NCBI GenBank assembly: GCA_013519935.1 | Contig: JACDUA010000022.1 | Location: forward strand, 1 to 58,651 | Reading direction: 5' to 3' | Length of the DNA: 58,651 nucleotides | DNA from: Ectothiorhodospiraceae bacterium WFHF3C12 | GTDB taxonomy: Bacteria; Pseudomonadota; Gammaproteobacteria; Nitrococcales; Nitrococcaceae | Shown: positions 33,481-43,102 of the stretch, piece after piece | Layout: each line of letters starts with the position of its first letter | How positions within the stretch are numbered: position 1 is the stretch's first letter | Notes under the pieces: generated by a model | Database searches by the model: none | Seen by the model: only the letters and a program-made list of their open reading frames with translations | What the model was told of the DNA's origin: nothing | Made by a program: the position numbers and the translations under genes

Positions 33481-34201
33481 GCAGTCGGCTCCGCGTCGTG
33501 GGCTGGGCGAGGCCGTTGGGCACGGCCGCTCGGCGAGGGCGGACGATATCACGCATCTGCAGCGGCTTCACGACGTGCTTGCGGGCAACGGTCAGGTGCA
33601 CCGCGCCCAGCCAGGGCACCGCCGAGCCCAGCAGCGATTCCCAGCGCCGCAACCGGCCGTGCAGCCGGTGCCCGCCCCAGGGCGGACGATGAAACAGGTA
33701 ACGCCTGGAGGCCGTGCGCAACCCCAGCAGCCGGCACCAGTCCTCGATGCGAGACTGTGCTATGTATCGTCCGGACCAGGGCTCGCCCCCGGCAGGGCGC
33801 CGCCAGAGATGGCGCAGCCCCCAGCTGCTGAAGGGATTGAACCCCACGACCAGCAGCCGCCCTTCCGGCGCCAGGACACGTTCAGCTTCGCGCAGGACCT
33901 GATGCGGCTCGGCACTGAACTCCAGCCGGTGGATGAGCACGACCACGTCGAAGCTGTCGGAAGCGAAGGGCAGATCCTCGGCGCGGGTGGCGATGTCCAC
34001 CGGGCCGTCGGGCCAGTTGTCGGCGAGATACTGCCGCATGCTCCCGAACAGCGCGATGCGGCGATCGTCGCCAAAGGCGCCGAGCTGCAGCAGAGTCGAG
34101 GCCGGGGAATGGCGCAACTGCATTGCCAGCGCCGCGCGCTCCGCCTCGGCAAGCTCGCGCCCCAGGGGCGTACGGAACCACTCTCGCAGACTACGCTCCA
34201 T
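33467..34201 (-). CDS. class I SAM-dependent methyltransferase (YafS-like)
   Basis: About 244 residues. SAM-binding features are less canonical in motif I ([17 protein letters not shown]), but [25 protein letters not shown] (motifs II/III) and [27 protein letters not shown] are typical. The protein is the positional and sequence counterpart of E. coli YafS, which lies between gloB and rnhA; its substrate is not known. The start at ATG 34201 is preceded by GGAG at about 11 nt; GTG 34213 is an in-frame alternative. It overlaps rnhA by 14 bp and is divergent from gloB across about 145 bp. Confidence 0.85.
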   Translation of the reverse strand: MERSLREWFRTPLGRELAEAERAALAMQLRHSPASTLLQLGAFGDDRRIALFGSMRQYLADNWPDGPVDIATRAEDLPFASDSFDVVVLIHRLEFSAEPHQVLREAERVLAPEGRLLVVGFNPFSSWGLRHLWRRPAGGEPWSGRYIAQSRIEDWCRLLGLRTASRRYLFHRPPWGGHRLHGRLRRWESLLGSAVPWLGAVHLTVARKHVVKPLQMRDIVRPRRAAVPNGLAQPTTRSRLHVDR

Positions 34202-34345
34202 AGCGGTGTTCACTCCGCGCCAGCGGCAGCAGGGGTGGGCCGGGTTCGTCGATCGTCGCCCCGGCCCTCGTACAGTTTACTGTTACATCGCCCCCGCGTC
34301 AGGATGCCCGGAAAGGTTAGCCAGCAGCGACGCATTGGGGTTAGC

Positions 34346-35122
34346 ATGCCGGTCATGATGAATATCGCACCCGTTCGCGCCTTCAAGGACAACTACATCT
34401 GGGTCCTCCAGGACGACGCCGGCCAGGCGGCCGTGGTCGATCCCGGCGAGGCCCAGCCCGTGATCGACTACCTGCGGGAAAAGGGCCTGACCCTGACCGC
34501 GATTCTCATCACCCATCACCACCCGGATCATGTCGGCGGGGTGCCGCGTCTGCTCGAGACCCACGATGTACCGGTCTTCGGACCGGGCAGTGAACGCGTT
34601 CCCGGGATGACGGCGCCCCTCGGGCAGGGGGACCGGGCCGAGCTCGAGGCGATGGGACTGTCTTTCGAGGTGCTGGACATCCCCGGCCATACGGCCGGTC
34701 ACATCGCCTACGTGGGTCATGGCGTACTGTTCAGCGGCGACACCCTGTTCGCCGCCGGCTGCGGCAAGGTCTTCGAGGGCACGCCGGCTCAGATGCATGA
34801 CTCGTTGTCGAAGCTGGCCGCGCTGCCGCCGGAGACGCAGATCTACTGCGGCCACGAATACACCGAGGCCAATCTGCGCTTCGCCGCCCAGGTGGAACCG
34901 GACAACCAGGCTATCCAGCAGCGGCTGGAGACGGTGGCGGCCCAGCGCCGCAACGACGAGGTGACCTTGCCCAGCACCATCGCGCTGGAGCTGGAAACCA
35001 ACGTCTTCCTGCGCGGCGGATCGGAATCCGTGAAACAGCACGCAGAACAACACGCCGGGCGCCGCCTAGACTCGCCAGTGGACGTATTCGGCACGGTCCG
35101 CGCCTGGAAGGACGGGCGCTGA
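34346..35122 (+). CDS. gloB: hydroxyacylglutathione hydrolase (glyoxalase II)
   Basis: 258 residues. It hydrolyses S-D-lactoylglutathione to D-lactate and glutathione in methylglyoxal detoxification. The metallo-beta-lactamase motif THHHPDHVGG, then GHTAGHIAY, FSGDTLFAAGCGKVFEG and IYCGHEYTEANLRFA give the dinuclear metal site; the C-terminal helical domain ends with KQHAEQ-type glutathione contacts. The start is among three ATGs (34346, 34355, 34358); the first follows a GGGG stretch. Synteny with mltD and the methyltransferase-rnhA-dnaQ set is conserved. Confidence 0.95.
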   Translation: MPVMMNIAPVRAFKDNYIWVLQDDAGQAAVVDPGEAQPVIDYLREKGLTLTAILITHHHPDHVGGVPRLLETHDVPVFGPGSERVPGMTAPLGQGDRAELEAMGLSFEVLDIPGHTAGHIAYVGHGVLFSGDTLFAAGCGKVFEGTPAQMHDSLSKLAALPPETQIYCGHEYTEANLRFAAQVEPDNQAIQQRLETVAAQRRNDEVTLPSTIALELETNVFLRGGSESVKQHAEQHAGRRLDSPVDVFGTVRAWKDGR

Positions 35123-35181
35123 GGGATCCGCCGACCGGAAAGCACGGCATCGGAGCCCGTCGCGCTTTCGGCCGACCGCCG

Positions 35182-35235
35182 CTAGGGAAGACGCTGGACG
35201 ATTCACCCGCTTGGCGGAACCTGTCCAGCCTTACC
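35182..35235. repeat. degenerate inverted-repeat element, possible second copy
   Basis: It begins CTAGGGAAGACGCTGGACG, which resembles the CTAGGGAAACGCTGA end of the element at 3186-3252. GCTGGAC (35193-35199) is inverted as GTCCAGC (35223-35229). It lies between gloB and mltD. The relationship is by eye only. Confidence 0.35.
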
Positions 35236-35263
35236 TCAACAAGAACAGCAACGGAGGCGCGCC

Positions 35264-36889
35264 GTGCGGGTCATCCCCACACTAGTCATCCCGGTCCTGG
35301 CCGCCGGCCTCATCGGCTGCGCCGGGCTGCAGAAAATCCGCCTGGACCAGGCCGGCGACACCGCAACCACCCATCCGGACCACCACCCGGCGCTGCGCTC
35401 GCCGGAGGTCCGCCGGGCGGCGCCACCACCCACACCCGATGAAGCGTTGGCCGCCGCGGCCGTGTCGCCGCCGCCGCTGACCGTCTGGGAGCGGCTGCGC
35501 GAGGGCTTCGCCATGCCGCGGCCGCAGCACGAGCGCATCGACGAAAACCTGGACTACTTCGCCTCGCGCCCGAGCTATATCGCCCGGGTGGCGGAGCGCG
35601 CGGAGCCGCTGCTGCACTACATCGTGGAAGCGGTGGAAGCCCGGGGCATGCCCATGGAGATCGCCCTGCTGCCGGTGGTGGAGAGCGCCTACCGCCCGTT
35701 TGCCTACTCGCCGGGACGTGCCGCCGGGCTCTGGCAGTTCATACCGGCCACCGGCCGCCACTACGGCCTGGACCAGAACTGGTGGTACGACGGCCGGCGC
35801 GATATCGTTGCCTCCACCGACGCGGCGCTGACGTATCTGCAACGCCTGCACGACATGTTCGATGACTGGCTGCTGGCCCTGGCCGCCTACAACGCGGGCG
35901 AGGGCACGGTGCTCCGCGCGATCCGCGCCAACGAGCGCCGCGGCGAGCCCACCGATTACTGGAACCTGGATCTGCCCCGCGAGACCCGGGGCTATGTGCC
36001 ACGCCTGCTGGCCATCCGGGCCATCTTCGAATCGCCGGCGACCTACGGTGCCGATCTGCCCCACGTGCCGGACGAGCCCTACCTGGACGTCGTCGAGCTG
36101 GAAGGCCAGATCGATCTCGCCCTGGCCGCCGAGCTGGCGGGTATGAGCATCGACGAACTGTACCGCCTCAACCCGGGATACAACCGCTGGGCGACGGCCC
36201 CCGAAGGCCCCCACCGCCTGGTGCTGCCGGTGGCCAACGCCGAGCATCTGCGCAGGGGCCTCGCGGACGTGCCCGACGACGAGCGCATGCGCTGGCAGCG
36301 CCATCGCGTGGCTCGCGGTGAGAGCCTGATCAGCATCGCGCGGCGATACCGGACCACCGTCTCCGTGCTCAAGGACGTGAACGATCTTCGCGGGCATATC
36401 ATCCGCGCCGGCGACCATCTCATCATCCCCATCGCCAGCCGGCCATCCAGCCACTACGCGCTGAGCGAATCCCAGCGGCGGGAGGCGCTACAGAACCGGG
36501 ACCGCCCCGGCAGCAAGCAGATCTATCGGGTCCGGTCCGGCGACACCTTCTGGGAGATCGCCCGCCGCTTCGGGGTCAGCGTCGCCGAGCTCACGCGCTG
36601 GAACGGTTTGGCGCCCGGTGACACGCTGCGCCCGGGTCAGGAGCTCGCCGTATGGACCGCCAGTTCGGGCGGCATCACGACCGCCGCCCTGCGTACTGCC
36701 CCGGCAAACCGCAAGCAGGCCGTGCACTACACCGTGCGCCAGGGCGACTCGCTCTACCGCATCGCCCAGCGGTTCAACGTCTCCGTCGCGGCCCTGCGCC
36801 GCTGGAACGGCCTGGCCAAGGGCGGCTATCTCCAGCCGGGTCAGCGGCTGCGCATGGAGGTGGACGTGACCGAGCAGGCCGGCATCTGA
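35264..36889 (+). CDS. mltD: membrane-bound lytic murein transglycosylase D
   Basis: 541 residues. It cleaves peptidoglycan glycan strands to give 1,6-anhydro ends. The lipobox-like LIGCAG near residue 20 predicts an outer-membrane lipoprotein. The SLT catalytic domain (about 110-235) has the catalytic Glu in VVESAYRPFAYSPGRAAG and the motif GLWQFIPATGRHYGL. Three LysM repeats follow (about 345-395, 420-465 and 485-535; for example YRVRSGDTFWEIARRFGVSV), one more than in E. coli MltD. The GTG start is preceded by GGAGG. It is convergent with minE, with a palindrome across its stop codon. Confidence 0.94.
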   Translation: MRVIPTLVIPVLAAGLIGCAGLQKIRLDQAGDTATTHPDHHPALRSPEVRRAAPPPTPDEALAAAAVSPPPLTVWERLREGFAMPRPQHERIDENLDYFASRPSYIARVAERAEPLLHYIVEAVEARGMPMEIALLPVVESAYRPFAYSPGRAAGLWQFIPATGRHYGLDQNWWYDGRRDIVASTDAALTYLQRLHDMFDDWLLALAAYNAGEGTVLRAIRANERRGEPTDYWNLDLPRETRGYVPRLLAIRAIFESPATYGADLPHVPDEPYLDVVELEGQIDLALAAELAGMSIDELYRLNPGYNRWATAPEGPHRLVLPVANAEHLRRGLADVPDDERMRWQRHRVARGESLISIARRYRTTVSVLKDVNDLRGHIIRAGDHLIIPIASRPSSHYALSESQRREALQNRDRPGSKQIYRVRSGDTFWEIARRFGVSVAELTRWNGLAPGDTLRPGQELAVWTASSGGITTAALRTAPANRKQAVHYTVRQGDSLYRIAQRFNVSVAALRRWNGLAKGGYLQPGQRLRMEVDVTEQAGI

Positions 36890-36896
36890 TGCCGGC
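36878..36896. terminator. palindrome at the mltD/minE convergence
   Basis: The 19-bp perfect dyad GCCGGCATCTGATGCCGGC overlaps the mltD stop codon (TGA at 36887-36889) and lies 14 bp before the minE stop. It could terminate both genes, though no T tract follows on either strand. Confidence 0.5.
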
Positions 36897-36910
36897 GGCC
36901 CGGTCAGCGT

Positions 36911-37189
36911 TCAGGAGCGATTCGCGGCCCGGTCGCTACCCCGTTCCGGCAGCGTGACATTGAGCTCCAGCACCTCGCAGTCGCCCTCGGACTCCACTTC
37001 CATGTGCACTGCGTCCTGGTCCACCGGAATGTATTTGCGGATCACCTCCAGGATCTCCTCGCGCATGGCCGGCAGGTAGTCCGGCCCGTCGCGCTGGGCG
37101 CGCTCCCGGGCGACGATGATCTGCAGCCGCTCCTTGGCGACGGAGGCGCTGTTGCGCTTCTGTGAGCGGAAGTAGCGCAGGAAGCTCAT
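36911..37189 (-). CDS. minE: cell division topological specificity factor MinE
   Basis: 92 residues. The N-terminal MinD-contact and membrane-targeting region (MSFLRYFRSQKRNSASVAKE, RLQIIVARERAQRDGPDY) is followed by the dimerisation domain (LPAMREEILEVIRKYIPVD). MinE stimulates MinD ATPase and drives pole-to-pole oscillation so that division occurs at mid-cell. It starts 3 bp after minD stops. Confidence 0.96.
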   Translation of the reverse strand: MSFLRYFRSQKRNSASVAKERLQIIVARERAQRDGPDYLPAMREEILEVIRKYIPVDQDAVHMEVESEGDCEVLELNVTLPERGSDRAANRS

Positions 37190-37192
37190 AAC

Positions 37193-37999
37193 CTATCCAC
37201 CAAAGAGGCGGCCGAGGAAGCCGCGCTTTTCGACCAGGAAACGGTGCTCGCGCTCCTCGCCGAGGAACCGGGCCACCGCGTCGTCATAGGCCTGACCGGC
37301 ATCCGTGCTCTCCTCGAGGACCACCGGTACGCCGGCGTTGGAGGCCTGCAGCACCGCCTGGGACTCGGGGATGACACCCAGCAGCTCGATGGCGAGGATC
37401 TCCCGGACGTCGTCGACGCTGAGCATCTCCCCCTTGTCCACGCGCTGGGGCGAGTAGCGGGTCAGCAGCAGGTGCTCCCGGATCGGTTCCTCGCCCCGCT
37501 CCGCGCGGCGGGTCTTGCTGGCCAGCAGCCCCAGCATGCGGTCAGAATCCCGCACCGAGGACACCTCCGGATTCGTCACGACGACGGCCTCGTCGCAGTA
37601 GTAGGCCGCCAGCATGGCCCCCCGCTCGATACCCGCCGGGGAGTCGCAGACCACGTAGTCGAAGCTCTCCCGGAGCTCGTCCAGCACCTTCTCCACGCCT
37701 TCCTGCGTGAGGGCATCCTTGTCGCGGGTCTGGGACGCCGGGAGGATGCACAGGTTGTCCAGGCGCTTGTCCTTGATCAGCGCCTGGTTGAGGTTGGCGT
37801 CACCGTTGATGACATTGACGAAGTCGTAGACCACCCGGCGCTCGCAACCCATGATCAGGTCCAGGTTGCGCAGACCCACGTCGAAATCCACCACCACCGT
37901 CCGGAAGCCCCGTTTCGCCAGCCCGGCGGCGAAGGCCGCGCTGGTGGTGGTCTTGCCGACACCTCCCTTGCCGGAGGTGACTACCACGATTTTTGACAC
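37193..37999 (-). CDS. minD: septum site-determining ATPase MinD
   Basis: 268 residues. The deviant Walker A is VTSGKGGVGKTTTSAAF; the switch motifs are VVDFDVGLRNLDLIMG and YVVCDSPAGIERG. The C-terminal amphipathic membrane-targeting helix is VEKRGFLGRLFGG. MinD binds membrane as an ATP dimer and recruits MinC. The GTG start has GGGAGG 8-9 nt upstream. It lies 74 bp after minC. Confidence 0.97.
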   Translation of the reverse strand: MSKIVVVTSGKGGVGKTTTSAAFAAGLAKRGFRTVVVDFDVGLRNLDLIMGCERRVVYDFVNVINGDANLNQALIKDKRLDNLCILPASQTRDKDALTQEGVEKVLDELRESFDYVVCDSPAGIERGAMLAAYYCDEAVVVTNPEVSSVRDSDRMLGLLASKTRRAERGEEPIREHLLLTRYSPQRVDKGEMLSVDDVREILAIELLGVIPESQAVLQASNAGVPVVLEESTDAGQAYDDAVARFLGEEREHRFLVEKRGFLGRLFGG

Positions 38000-38073
38000 T
38001 CTGTCTTCCTCCCACCGTTGGGGAACCCCGGCCCGATTCCCTGCCGGCCGGGTACGAATCGAAAATGGCCCTG

Positions 38074-38799
38074 CTATGCCTCAAGCGGGACGATGCAAAG
38101 CGCCTCGTCCTCCAGATAGACCTGAACCGGGCCTTCCGCGCCGTCGCCGCCCAGGTGTTCGCTGAGCTGATACTGGCCGGCGATGGAGACCAGCTCCGCG
38201 CGCAGGCTGCGGCAGAAGATTCGCGCCTCGCGGTTGCCCTGCACGCCGGCCAGGGCGCGGCCGCGCAGGGTGCCGTAGACGTGAATGTTGCCGTCCGCCA
38301 GCACCTCGGCACCGGGACTGACCGAGGCCAGCACCACCAGGTCACCGCCGCGGGCATAGACCTGCTGGCCGGAACGCACCGGCTGGTCGATGACGCGACC
38401 CGGCAAGACCTCCGGCTCCGCCGACCGCCGGGAGGAGCCGGGCTTCGGGCTCTGGCGTTCGCCGCCGAAAAGCTCGGGGAACACGCCGATGCCCCGCTCC
38501 CTCGCCGCGGTCGCCACATCTTCACCGGCACCGGAGATACCGACGGGCACCAGCCCCTGGCCGCGCACGGTCTCCAGCCAGAGCGCCAGCTGATCCGCCG
38601 ACGCCCCGGCCACGGCGCTGAGCTCCAGAACCACGGGCAGGCCGCGCAGCATGGACGGCGCCTCGGCCACCTTGGCCTCCAGCTGGCGGTTCAGTGTGTC
38701 ATTATCGGGGGTTAACAGACGCAGGACAGTCAGGGTTGCCATGCGACCCTTGAGCTCAAAGGCCGCTGCTTGCTCCACGGAGCCGACGGTAGACGCCAT
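38074..38799 (-). CDS. minC: septum site-determining protein MinC
   Basis: 241 residues. The N-terminal FtsZ-inhibiting domain (about 1-110) is joined by a linker to the C-terminal beta-helix domain ([53 protein letters not shown]), which binds MinD. It blocks Z-ring assembly away from mid-cell. I chose the ATG at 38799, with AAGGGTGG just upstream, over a GTG two codons earlier. It is the first gene of minCDE. Confidence 0.95.
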   Translation of the reverse strand: MASTVGSVEQAAAFELKGRMATLTVLRLLTPDNDTLNRQLEAKVAEAPSMLRGLPVVLELSAVAGASADQLALWLETVRGQGLVPVGISGAGEDVATAARERGIGVFPELFGGERQSPKPGSSRRSAEPEVLPGRVIDQPVRSGQQVYARGGDLVVLASVSPGAEVLADGNIHVYGTLRGRALAGVQGNREARIFCRSLRAELVSIAGQYQLSEHLGGDGAEGPVQVYLEDEALCIVPLEA

Positions 38800-38843
38800 T
38801 CCCACCCTTCTGCGCGCGGACCGGGGTCCGATTCCAATACGAC

Positions 38844-38878
38844 GGGTCCCCCAGCGGCCGGCGGCCGGTGGGGGACCC
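38844..38878 (-). terminator. strong hairpin downstream of minC start/htpG stop region (1)
   Basis: GGGTCCCCCA (38844-38853) pairs with TGGGGGACCC (38869-38878). Inside, CGGCC pairs with GGCCG after one G-G mismatch. It lies between the htpG stop (38982) and the minC start (38799), so it probably ends htpG transcripts. There is no T tract. Confidence 0.5.
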
Positions 38879-38886
38879 CCTGGACG

Positions 38887-38910
38887 AAGGCGCCGCGGTC
38901 ACGGCGCCTT
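38887..38910 (-). terminator. hairpin downstream of htpG (2)
   Basis: AAGGCGCCG (38887-38895) and CGGCGCCTT (38902-38910) form a perfect 9-bp stem with a 6-nt loop, 8 bp from the previous hairpin. Reading from htpG this one comes first. Together they form a tandem insulator between htpG and minCDE. Confidence 0.5.
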
Positions 38911-38981
38911 CACATTGCCGCCCTTTATATCGCGCCGAACCGCGTCTATCAAGGGATTGCGGCGGATCGGCGTACCACCGG

Positions 38982-40862
38982 TCAGCGGGTGAGCAGGCTG
39001 TTCAGGCGTTTGGCGAAGGCTGCCGGGTCGTCCAGCTGGCCCCCCTCCGTGAGCAGCGCCTGCTCGAACAACACCTGGGCCCAGTCGTCGAAGCGCCCAT
39101 CCTCTTCTCCGGCGTTCAGCCGCTGGATGATCGGATGCTCCGGATTGATTTCCAGCGCGGGTTTGCTGGCCATGGTGGGATGCCCCGCGGCCTTGAGCAT
39201 GCGCTGCATGCTCATGCCGAATTCGTACTCCCCCACCACCAGGCAGGCCGGAGAGTCCGTGAGCCGGTGGCTGACACGAACATCGTCAACCCGCTCCGCG
39301 AGGGTCTCCCTGAGGCGCTCCAGCAGCGGTTTGACCGCCTCCTCGGCGGCTTCCAGCTCCGCCTTGTCCGCCTCCTCGCCGAGCTCGCCGAGATCCAGCT
39401 CACCCTTGGCCACGGACTGCAACCGCTTGCCCTGGTACTCGCCGAGATGGGCTACCAGCCACTCGTCCACCGGCTCGTGGAGCAGCAGCACTTCCACGCC
39501 CTTCTTGCGGAAGACCTCCAGGTGCGGGCTGTGCCGGGCGGCGTTGAAGCTGTCGGCGTGAACGTAGTAGATGGCCTGCTGGCCGTCCTTCATCCGGGCG
39601 ATGTAGTCGTCCAGTGACACCGACGGCGCCCCCTCCTCCTCGGCGGTGCTGGAGAAGCGCAGCAGCGCGGCGATGCGCTCGCGGTTGGCGAAGTCCTCGG
39701 CCGGGCCCTCCTTGAGCACCGTGCCGAACTGCTCCCAGAACGTGGCGTACTGCTCCGGCTCGTTCTTTGCCATCCGTTCGAGCAGGTCAAGCACGCGCTT
39801 GACGTTGGCGCCGCGGATCCTGTCCACCAGCTCGTTGTGCTGCAGCAACTCCCGGGAGACGTTCAGGGGCAGGTCATCGGAATCGACTACGCCGCGCACG
39901 AATCGCAGATACCGCGGCACCAGCCGGTGCTCGGTATCATCCAGGATGAACACCCGGCGTACGTAGAGCTTCACGCCATGGGCGGACTCCCGGTCGAACA
40001 GGTCGAAGGGCTGGCGCTGCGGGATGAACAGCAGCGAGGTGTAGGACTGCTTGCCCTCGACCTTGTTGTGGATCCAGGTCAGCGGCGCCTCGAAGTCGTG
40101 GGCGACATGCTTGTAGAACTCCTGGTACTCCTCGTCGGCGATCTCCGATTTCGACCGCATCCACAGGGCCGAGGCGCGGTTGACCGTCTCGTCACCGCCG
40201 TCGGCCTCGTCGCCTTCCCTGGGCATGACGATGGGCAGCGAGATGTGGTCCGAGTACCGGCGGATGATCTCCCGGAGCCGGTAACCGTTGAGGAACTCGT
40301 CTTCGCCGTCCGCCAGATGCAGGGTCACTTCAGTGCCGCGCTCCGGCCGCTCCGCCCAGGCGATGTCGTAGGCACCCTGGCCGTCCGAGGCCCAGAGAAT
40401 GCCGCGCTCCGACGGCTCACCCGCGCGGCGCGATCGCACTTCGACCTTCTTCGACACGATGAACGCCGAATAGAACCCGACGCCGAACTGGCCAATGAGC
40501 TTGGCGTCGTTCGCCTGATCGCCGGTCAGGGCGTCCAGGAACTGCCGCGTGCCCGATTTGGCGATGGTGCCCAGGTTGTCGACCGCGTCGTCCCGGGTCA
40601 TGCCAATGCCGTTGTCGGTCACCGTTACCGTTCGGGCCTCCGGGTCGAACGTCACCCGGATCTTCAGCTCCGGATCGTCCTCCAGCAGCGACTGATCCTT
40701 CAGAGCCTCGAAGCGCAGCTTGTCCGCGGCGTCCGAGGCGTTGGAGATCAACTCCCGAAGAAAGATCTCCTTGTTGCTGTACAGGGAGTGGATCATGAGG
40801 TTCAGCAACTGCTGCACCTCGGTCTGAAAGCTCAGGGTTTCCTGCTCCGCGTTGACGGTCAT
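38982..40862 (-). CDS. htpG: Hsp90-family chaperone HtpG
   Basis: 626 residues, normal for bacterial Hsp90. The N-terminal GHKL ATPase has [35 protein letters not shown] and [18 protein letters not shown]; the middle domain includes [12 protein letters not shown]; a helical dimerisation domain follows. It assists folding and remodelling of client proteins under stress. GAGGT lies 8 nt before the ATG. The upstream promoter overlaps sigma70 and sigma32-like sequences. It is divergent from a coiled-coil membrane protein gene. Confidence 0.97.
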   Translation of the reverse strand: MTVNAEQETLSFQTEVQQLLNLMIHSLYSNKEIFLRELISNASDAADKLRFEALKDQSLLEDDPELKIRVTFDPEARTVTVTDNGIGMTRDDAVDNLGTIAKSGTRQFLDALTGDQANDAKLIGQFGVGFYSAFIVSKKVEVRSRRAGEPSERGILWASDGQGAYDIAWAERPERGTEVTLHLADGEDEFLNGYRLREIIRRYSDHISLPIVMPREGDEADGGDETVNRASALWMRSKSEIADEEYQEFYKHVAHDFEAPLTWIHNKVEGKQSYTSLLFIPQRQPFDLFDRESAHGVKLYVRRVFILDDTEHRLVPRYLRFVRGVVDSDDLPLNVSRELLQHNELVDRIRGANVKRVLDLLERMAKNEPEQYATFWEQFGTVLKEGPAEDFANRERIAALLRFSSTAEEEGAPSVSLDDYIARMKDGQQAIYYVHADSFNAARHSPHLEVFRKKGVEVLLLHEPVDEWLVAHLGEYQGKRLQSVAKGELDLGELGEEADKAELEAAEEAVKPLLERLRETLAERVDDVRVSHRLTDSPACLVVGEYEFGMSMQRMLKAAGHPTMASKPALEINPEHPIIQRLNAGEEDGRFDDWAQVLFEQALLTEGGQLDDPAAFAKRLNSLLTR

Positions 40863-40948
40863 GGGGCTACCTCGAAATACCTTTAAAAATCAGAGCTTGC
40901 CGGCGCTTGAGCGCGATGCACGCCGGTACCCGTGTTCGGATGGAGTGC

Positions 40949-40977
40949 TTTATAGGCACATTGAAGCCGGCTTTCAA
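40949..40977 (-). promoter_or_regulatory. htpG promoter (sigma70, with sigma32-like -35)
   Basis: On the minus strand TTGAAA (40977-40972) and TATAAA (40954-40949) are spaced by exactly 17 nt. With the preceding C the -35 reads CTTGAAA, the heat-shock sigma32 -35 consensus; the -10 region (CCTATAAAG) is only a partial sigma32 match. The predicted leader is about 80 nt. Confidence 0.65.
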
Positions 40978-41101
40978 GAGCCGCCGGCACCCCCGGCGCC
41001 GCCGGGTTGGCGGCTGGTGAGGCCGTCCAGGGGATACTATAAGCTTACGGAAACGCTCATTGTTTCCTTCAGCGCGGACCTCCGCGGCCGATAACCAGAA
41101 T

Positions 41102-42223
41102 ATGATCCAGCTCAACGCGGTCTTTTTCATCCTGCTCATCGAGGCGGCGGTGCTGCTGCTGGCACTGAGCGTCTTTCTTGCCTGGCGGCTGCTGCGCCGG
41201 CGGCCGGTCGCGCTGAGCACGCCGGAGGACCTGATGGCTCAGGCGCGGCGCTTCCTCGAGAGCGAGCTGATGCGCACCGAGGCCCTGCTGGACGAGGCAT
41301 CCACCCTGGAGGAAGGCCGGGCGCCCCGCCTGGAACGGCGCCGCGACGCCATTGAGGCGGAACTGGCGGCCCTGGACCTGACGGATTCCGACGCCGCGTA
41401 CTGGGAGCGCGTGGAATCCGGCTACGAGGTACCGTCCACCGAGGCGCATCCGGAAGCGGAGGTGGAGCCGGCCGACACCGAGGCGCAGGCGGCGCCGGAG
41501 GACAACGAACCCCAGGACGCCGATGCCGCGCTGGAGGCGTTGAAGGCGGACTACCAGGCACTGCTGGAGACGCTGAACCGGGCCGAGCTCGACGACGACA
41601 CCCGGCTGGAGGTGGACGCCGCCACGGACCGCTGGCACGAGCGCCTCAAGGTCATCGAACGGCAGCTGCACAACACGCCGGTCGGGGTGGGCGGCGAGCG
41701 CCGCAATACCGACGTAACGGTCCTCGAGAGCGGCGACCGGGACCGGCTGCGGCAGATCATCGACCAGCAGGACGAGCTCATCTGGGATCTGAAAAAGGAC
41801 ATGGCATCGGCCATCAGCGACGCGGAGAAGCTCAAGTACCTGGAGGAGCGCATTGACAACATCATGCGCCAGGCACGTGAGCTGCAGGCCTGTGTCAACG
41901 TCCTGGAAGACGAGAACAACTTCCTCTTCCAGCAGCTGCGCGAACGCGATGGCGAGACCCAGGGTCCAGCCGCCGCCGGAGAGGCCGCAGGGCTCGACCG
42001 CGCCCATGTCGGGTTCCTGCTCGCCAGCCAGCAGGAGGCGCTGGAGGCCCTGGATGCCGCCGTCGAAGGACTACAGGCCTCCGACCTCGCCGCCGAGGAC
42101 GTTATGCGCGCGCGCGGCGCGCTCACGGAGCTGCTGACCTGCGCCGAATCACTGCAGTCCGCGGTGCAGGGGGCGCCCGCCCGGAACGACTCGGATACCG
42201 CGGCCGGAAACACGGATTCCTGA
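41102..42223 (+). CDS. single-pass membrane coiled-coil protein, unknown function
   Basis: About 373 residues. One N-terminal membrane helix (AVFFILLIEAAVLLLALSVFLA, near 5-26) and a basic patch (WRLLRRRP) predict an N-out/C-in inner-membrane protein. The rest is cytoplasmic, highly charged and helical: a first coiled coil (about 40-100), an acidic low-complexity linker (about 115-150, rich in Glu, Ala and Pro), a second coiled coil (about 215-290, DQQDELIWDLKKDMASAISD, QARELQACVNVLEDENN) and a helical tail. I do not recognise a named family. It may scaffold an envelope complex. The start is the ATG before the membrane segment; the ribosome site is weak. It is followed by the hydroxylase gene on the same strand after 112 bp. 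Confidence 0.72.
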   Translation: MIQLNAVFFILLIEAAVLLLALSVFLAWRLLRRRPVALSTPEDLMAQARRFLESELMRTEALLDEASTLEEGRAPRLERRRDAIEAELAALDLTDSDAAYWERVESGYEVPSTEAHPEAEVEPADTEAQAAPEDNEPQDADAALEALKADYQALLETLNRAELDDDTRLEVDAATDRWHERLKVIERQLHNTPVGVGGERRNTDVTVLESGDRDRLRQIIDQQDELIWDLKKDMASAISDAEKLKYLEERIDNIMRQARELQACVNVLEDENNFLFQQLRERDGETQGPAAAGEAAGLDRAHVGFLLASQQEALEALDAAVEGLQASDLAAEDVMRARGALTELLTCAESLQSAVQGAPARNDSDTAAGNTDS

Positions 42224-42335
42224 CCCCGCCGCTGCGTTGAATCCGGCCGTCATCGCCACTATCCGTAGGCTCATGGAGGACGACACTGGGACACCGGTGC
42301 GTGCCGGTTGTCGACGAGACAGGAGCTTGAACCCC

Positions 42336-43097
42336 ATGACCGAAGCAACCCGCGAGAGCACTCTGAAACGCCCCGAGAACCTGACGGAGCGCCTCGGCGC
42401 CTGGTTCATGGAGCGTCTTGAGGCGCTGATCGCGAGTCACTCCCGGGTCGGCGACCAGCCGGTCTTCGACCGGGCGCAGTTCCCGTGGGCGGCTGACGTC
42501 GAGCGGGACTGGCAGATAATCCGCGGGGAGCTCGACACGGTACTGGAACGCACCAACGAGCTGCCGAACTTCCACGACGTGGTCAGTGACGTGGAGACCA
42601 TCACCGCCGACGACAACTGGAAGACGTTCTTTCTGTACGCCTTCGGCATTCCCAGCAAACGCAACTGCGAGATGTGCCCGGAGACGGCGCGCATCCTGCG
42701 GCGGATTCCGGGGCTCAAGACAGCTTTCTTCTCGATTCTCGCCCCGGGCAAACGCATCCCGGTCCACCGCGGTCCCTACAACGGTGTGCTGCGCTATCAC
42801 CTGGGGCTCAAGGTCCCGGCGGCAGGGGAGCAGTGCTGGATACGCATCGGCGACCGGGTCTGCAAGTGGGCCGAGGGGGAGGGCCTGATCTTCGACGACT
42901 CCTACAACCACGAGGTGCATAACGACACGGACGAGTACCGCGTGGTGCTGTTCGTGGACTTCGTCCGCCCGACCCGGCAGCCGGTGGACCTGCTGAACCG
43001 GTTCCTGCTGAAGGTGACCACGCTGATACCGGCGATCCGCCACGGCATGAAACAGCATGCCCGTTGGGAGGAGCGCTTCCACGGCAAGACGCGTTAA
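42336..43097 (+). CDS. aspartyl/asparaginyl beta-hydroxylase-family dioxygenase
   Basis: 253 residues. A Fe(II)/2-oxoglutarate-dependent cupin of the PF05118 type. The first metal His and 2-oxoglutarate contacts lie in PVHRGPYNGVLRYHLGLKV, the second His and conserved Arg in SYNHEVHNDTDEYRVVLFVD. WIRIGDRVCKWAEGEGLIFDD fits the beta-strand between. Bacterial relatives include LpxO-like lipid A hydroxylases and peptide hydroxylases; the exact substrate is uncertain. A C-terminal hydrophobic stretch (LLNRFLLKVTTLIPAIRHGM) could associate with the membrane, as in LpxO. The ATG 42336 follows AGGAG by 10 nt; an upstream ATG in frame is unlikely. Confidence 0.83.
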   Translation: MTEATRESTLKRPENLTERLGAWFMERLEALIASHSRVGDQPVFDRAQFPWAADVERDWQIIRGELDTVLERTNELPNFHDVVSDVETITADDNWKTFFLYAFGIPSKRNCEMCPETARILRRIPGLKTAFFSILAPGKRIPVHRGPYNGVLRYHLGLKVPAAGEQCWIRIGDRVCKWAEGEGLIFDDSYNHEVHNDTDEYRVVLFVDFVRPTRQPVDLLNRFLLKVTTLIPAIRHGMKQHARWEERFHGKTR

Positions 43098-43102
43098 GAA
43101 AG

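Noticed and set aside
31411-33831. 806-codon plus-strand open frame across HAD, dnaQ and rnhA
   Set aside because: It runs antisense to three well-supported genes and through an intergenic stretch, and matches nothing.
33437-34345. Upstream extension of the gloB frame
   Set aside because: About 300 codons antisense to the methyltransferase; glyoxalase II homology starts only after 34346.
41049-41067. GGAAAC/GTTTCC hairpin as another copy of the 3186-3252 element
   Set aside because: Only six bases pair and the flanking sequence does not match the element's ends.
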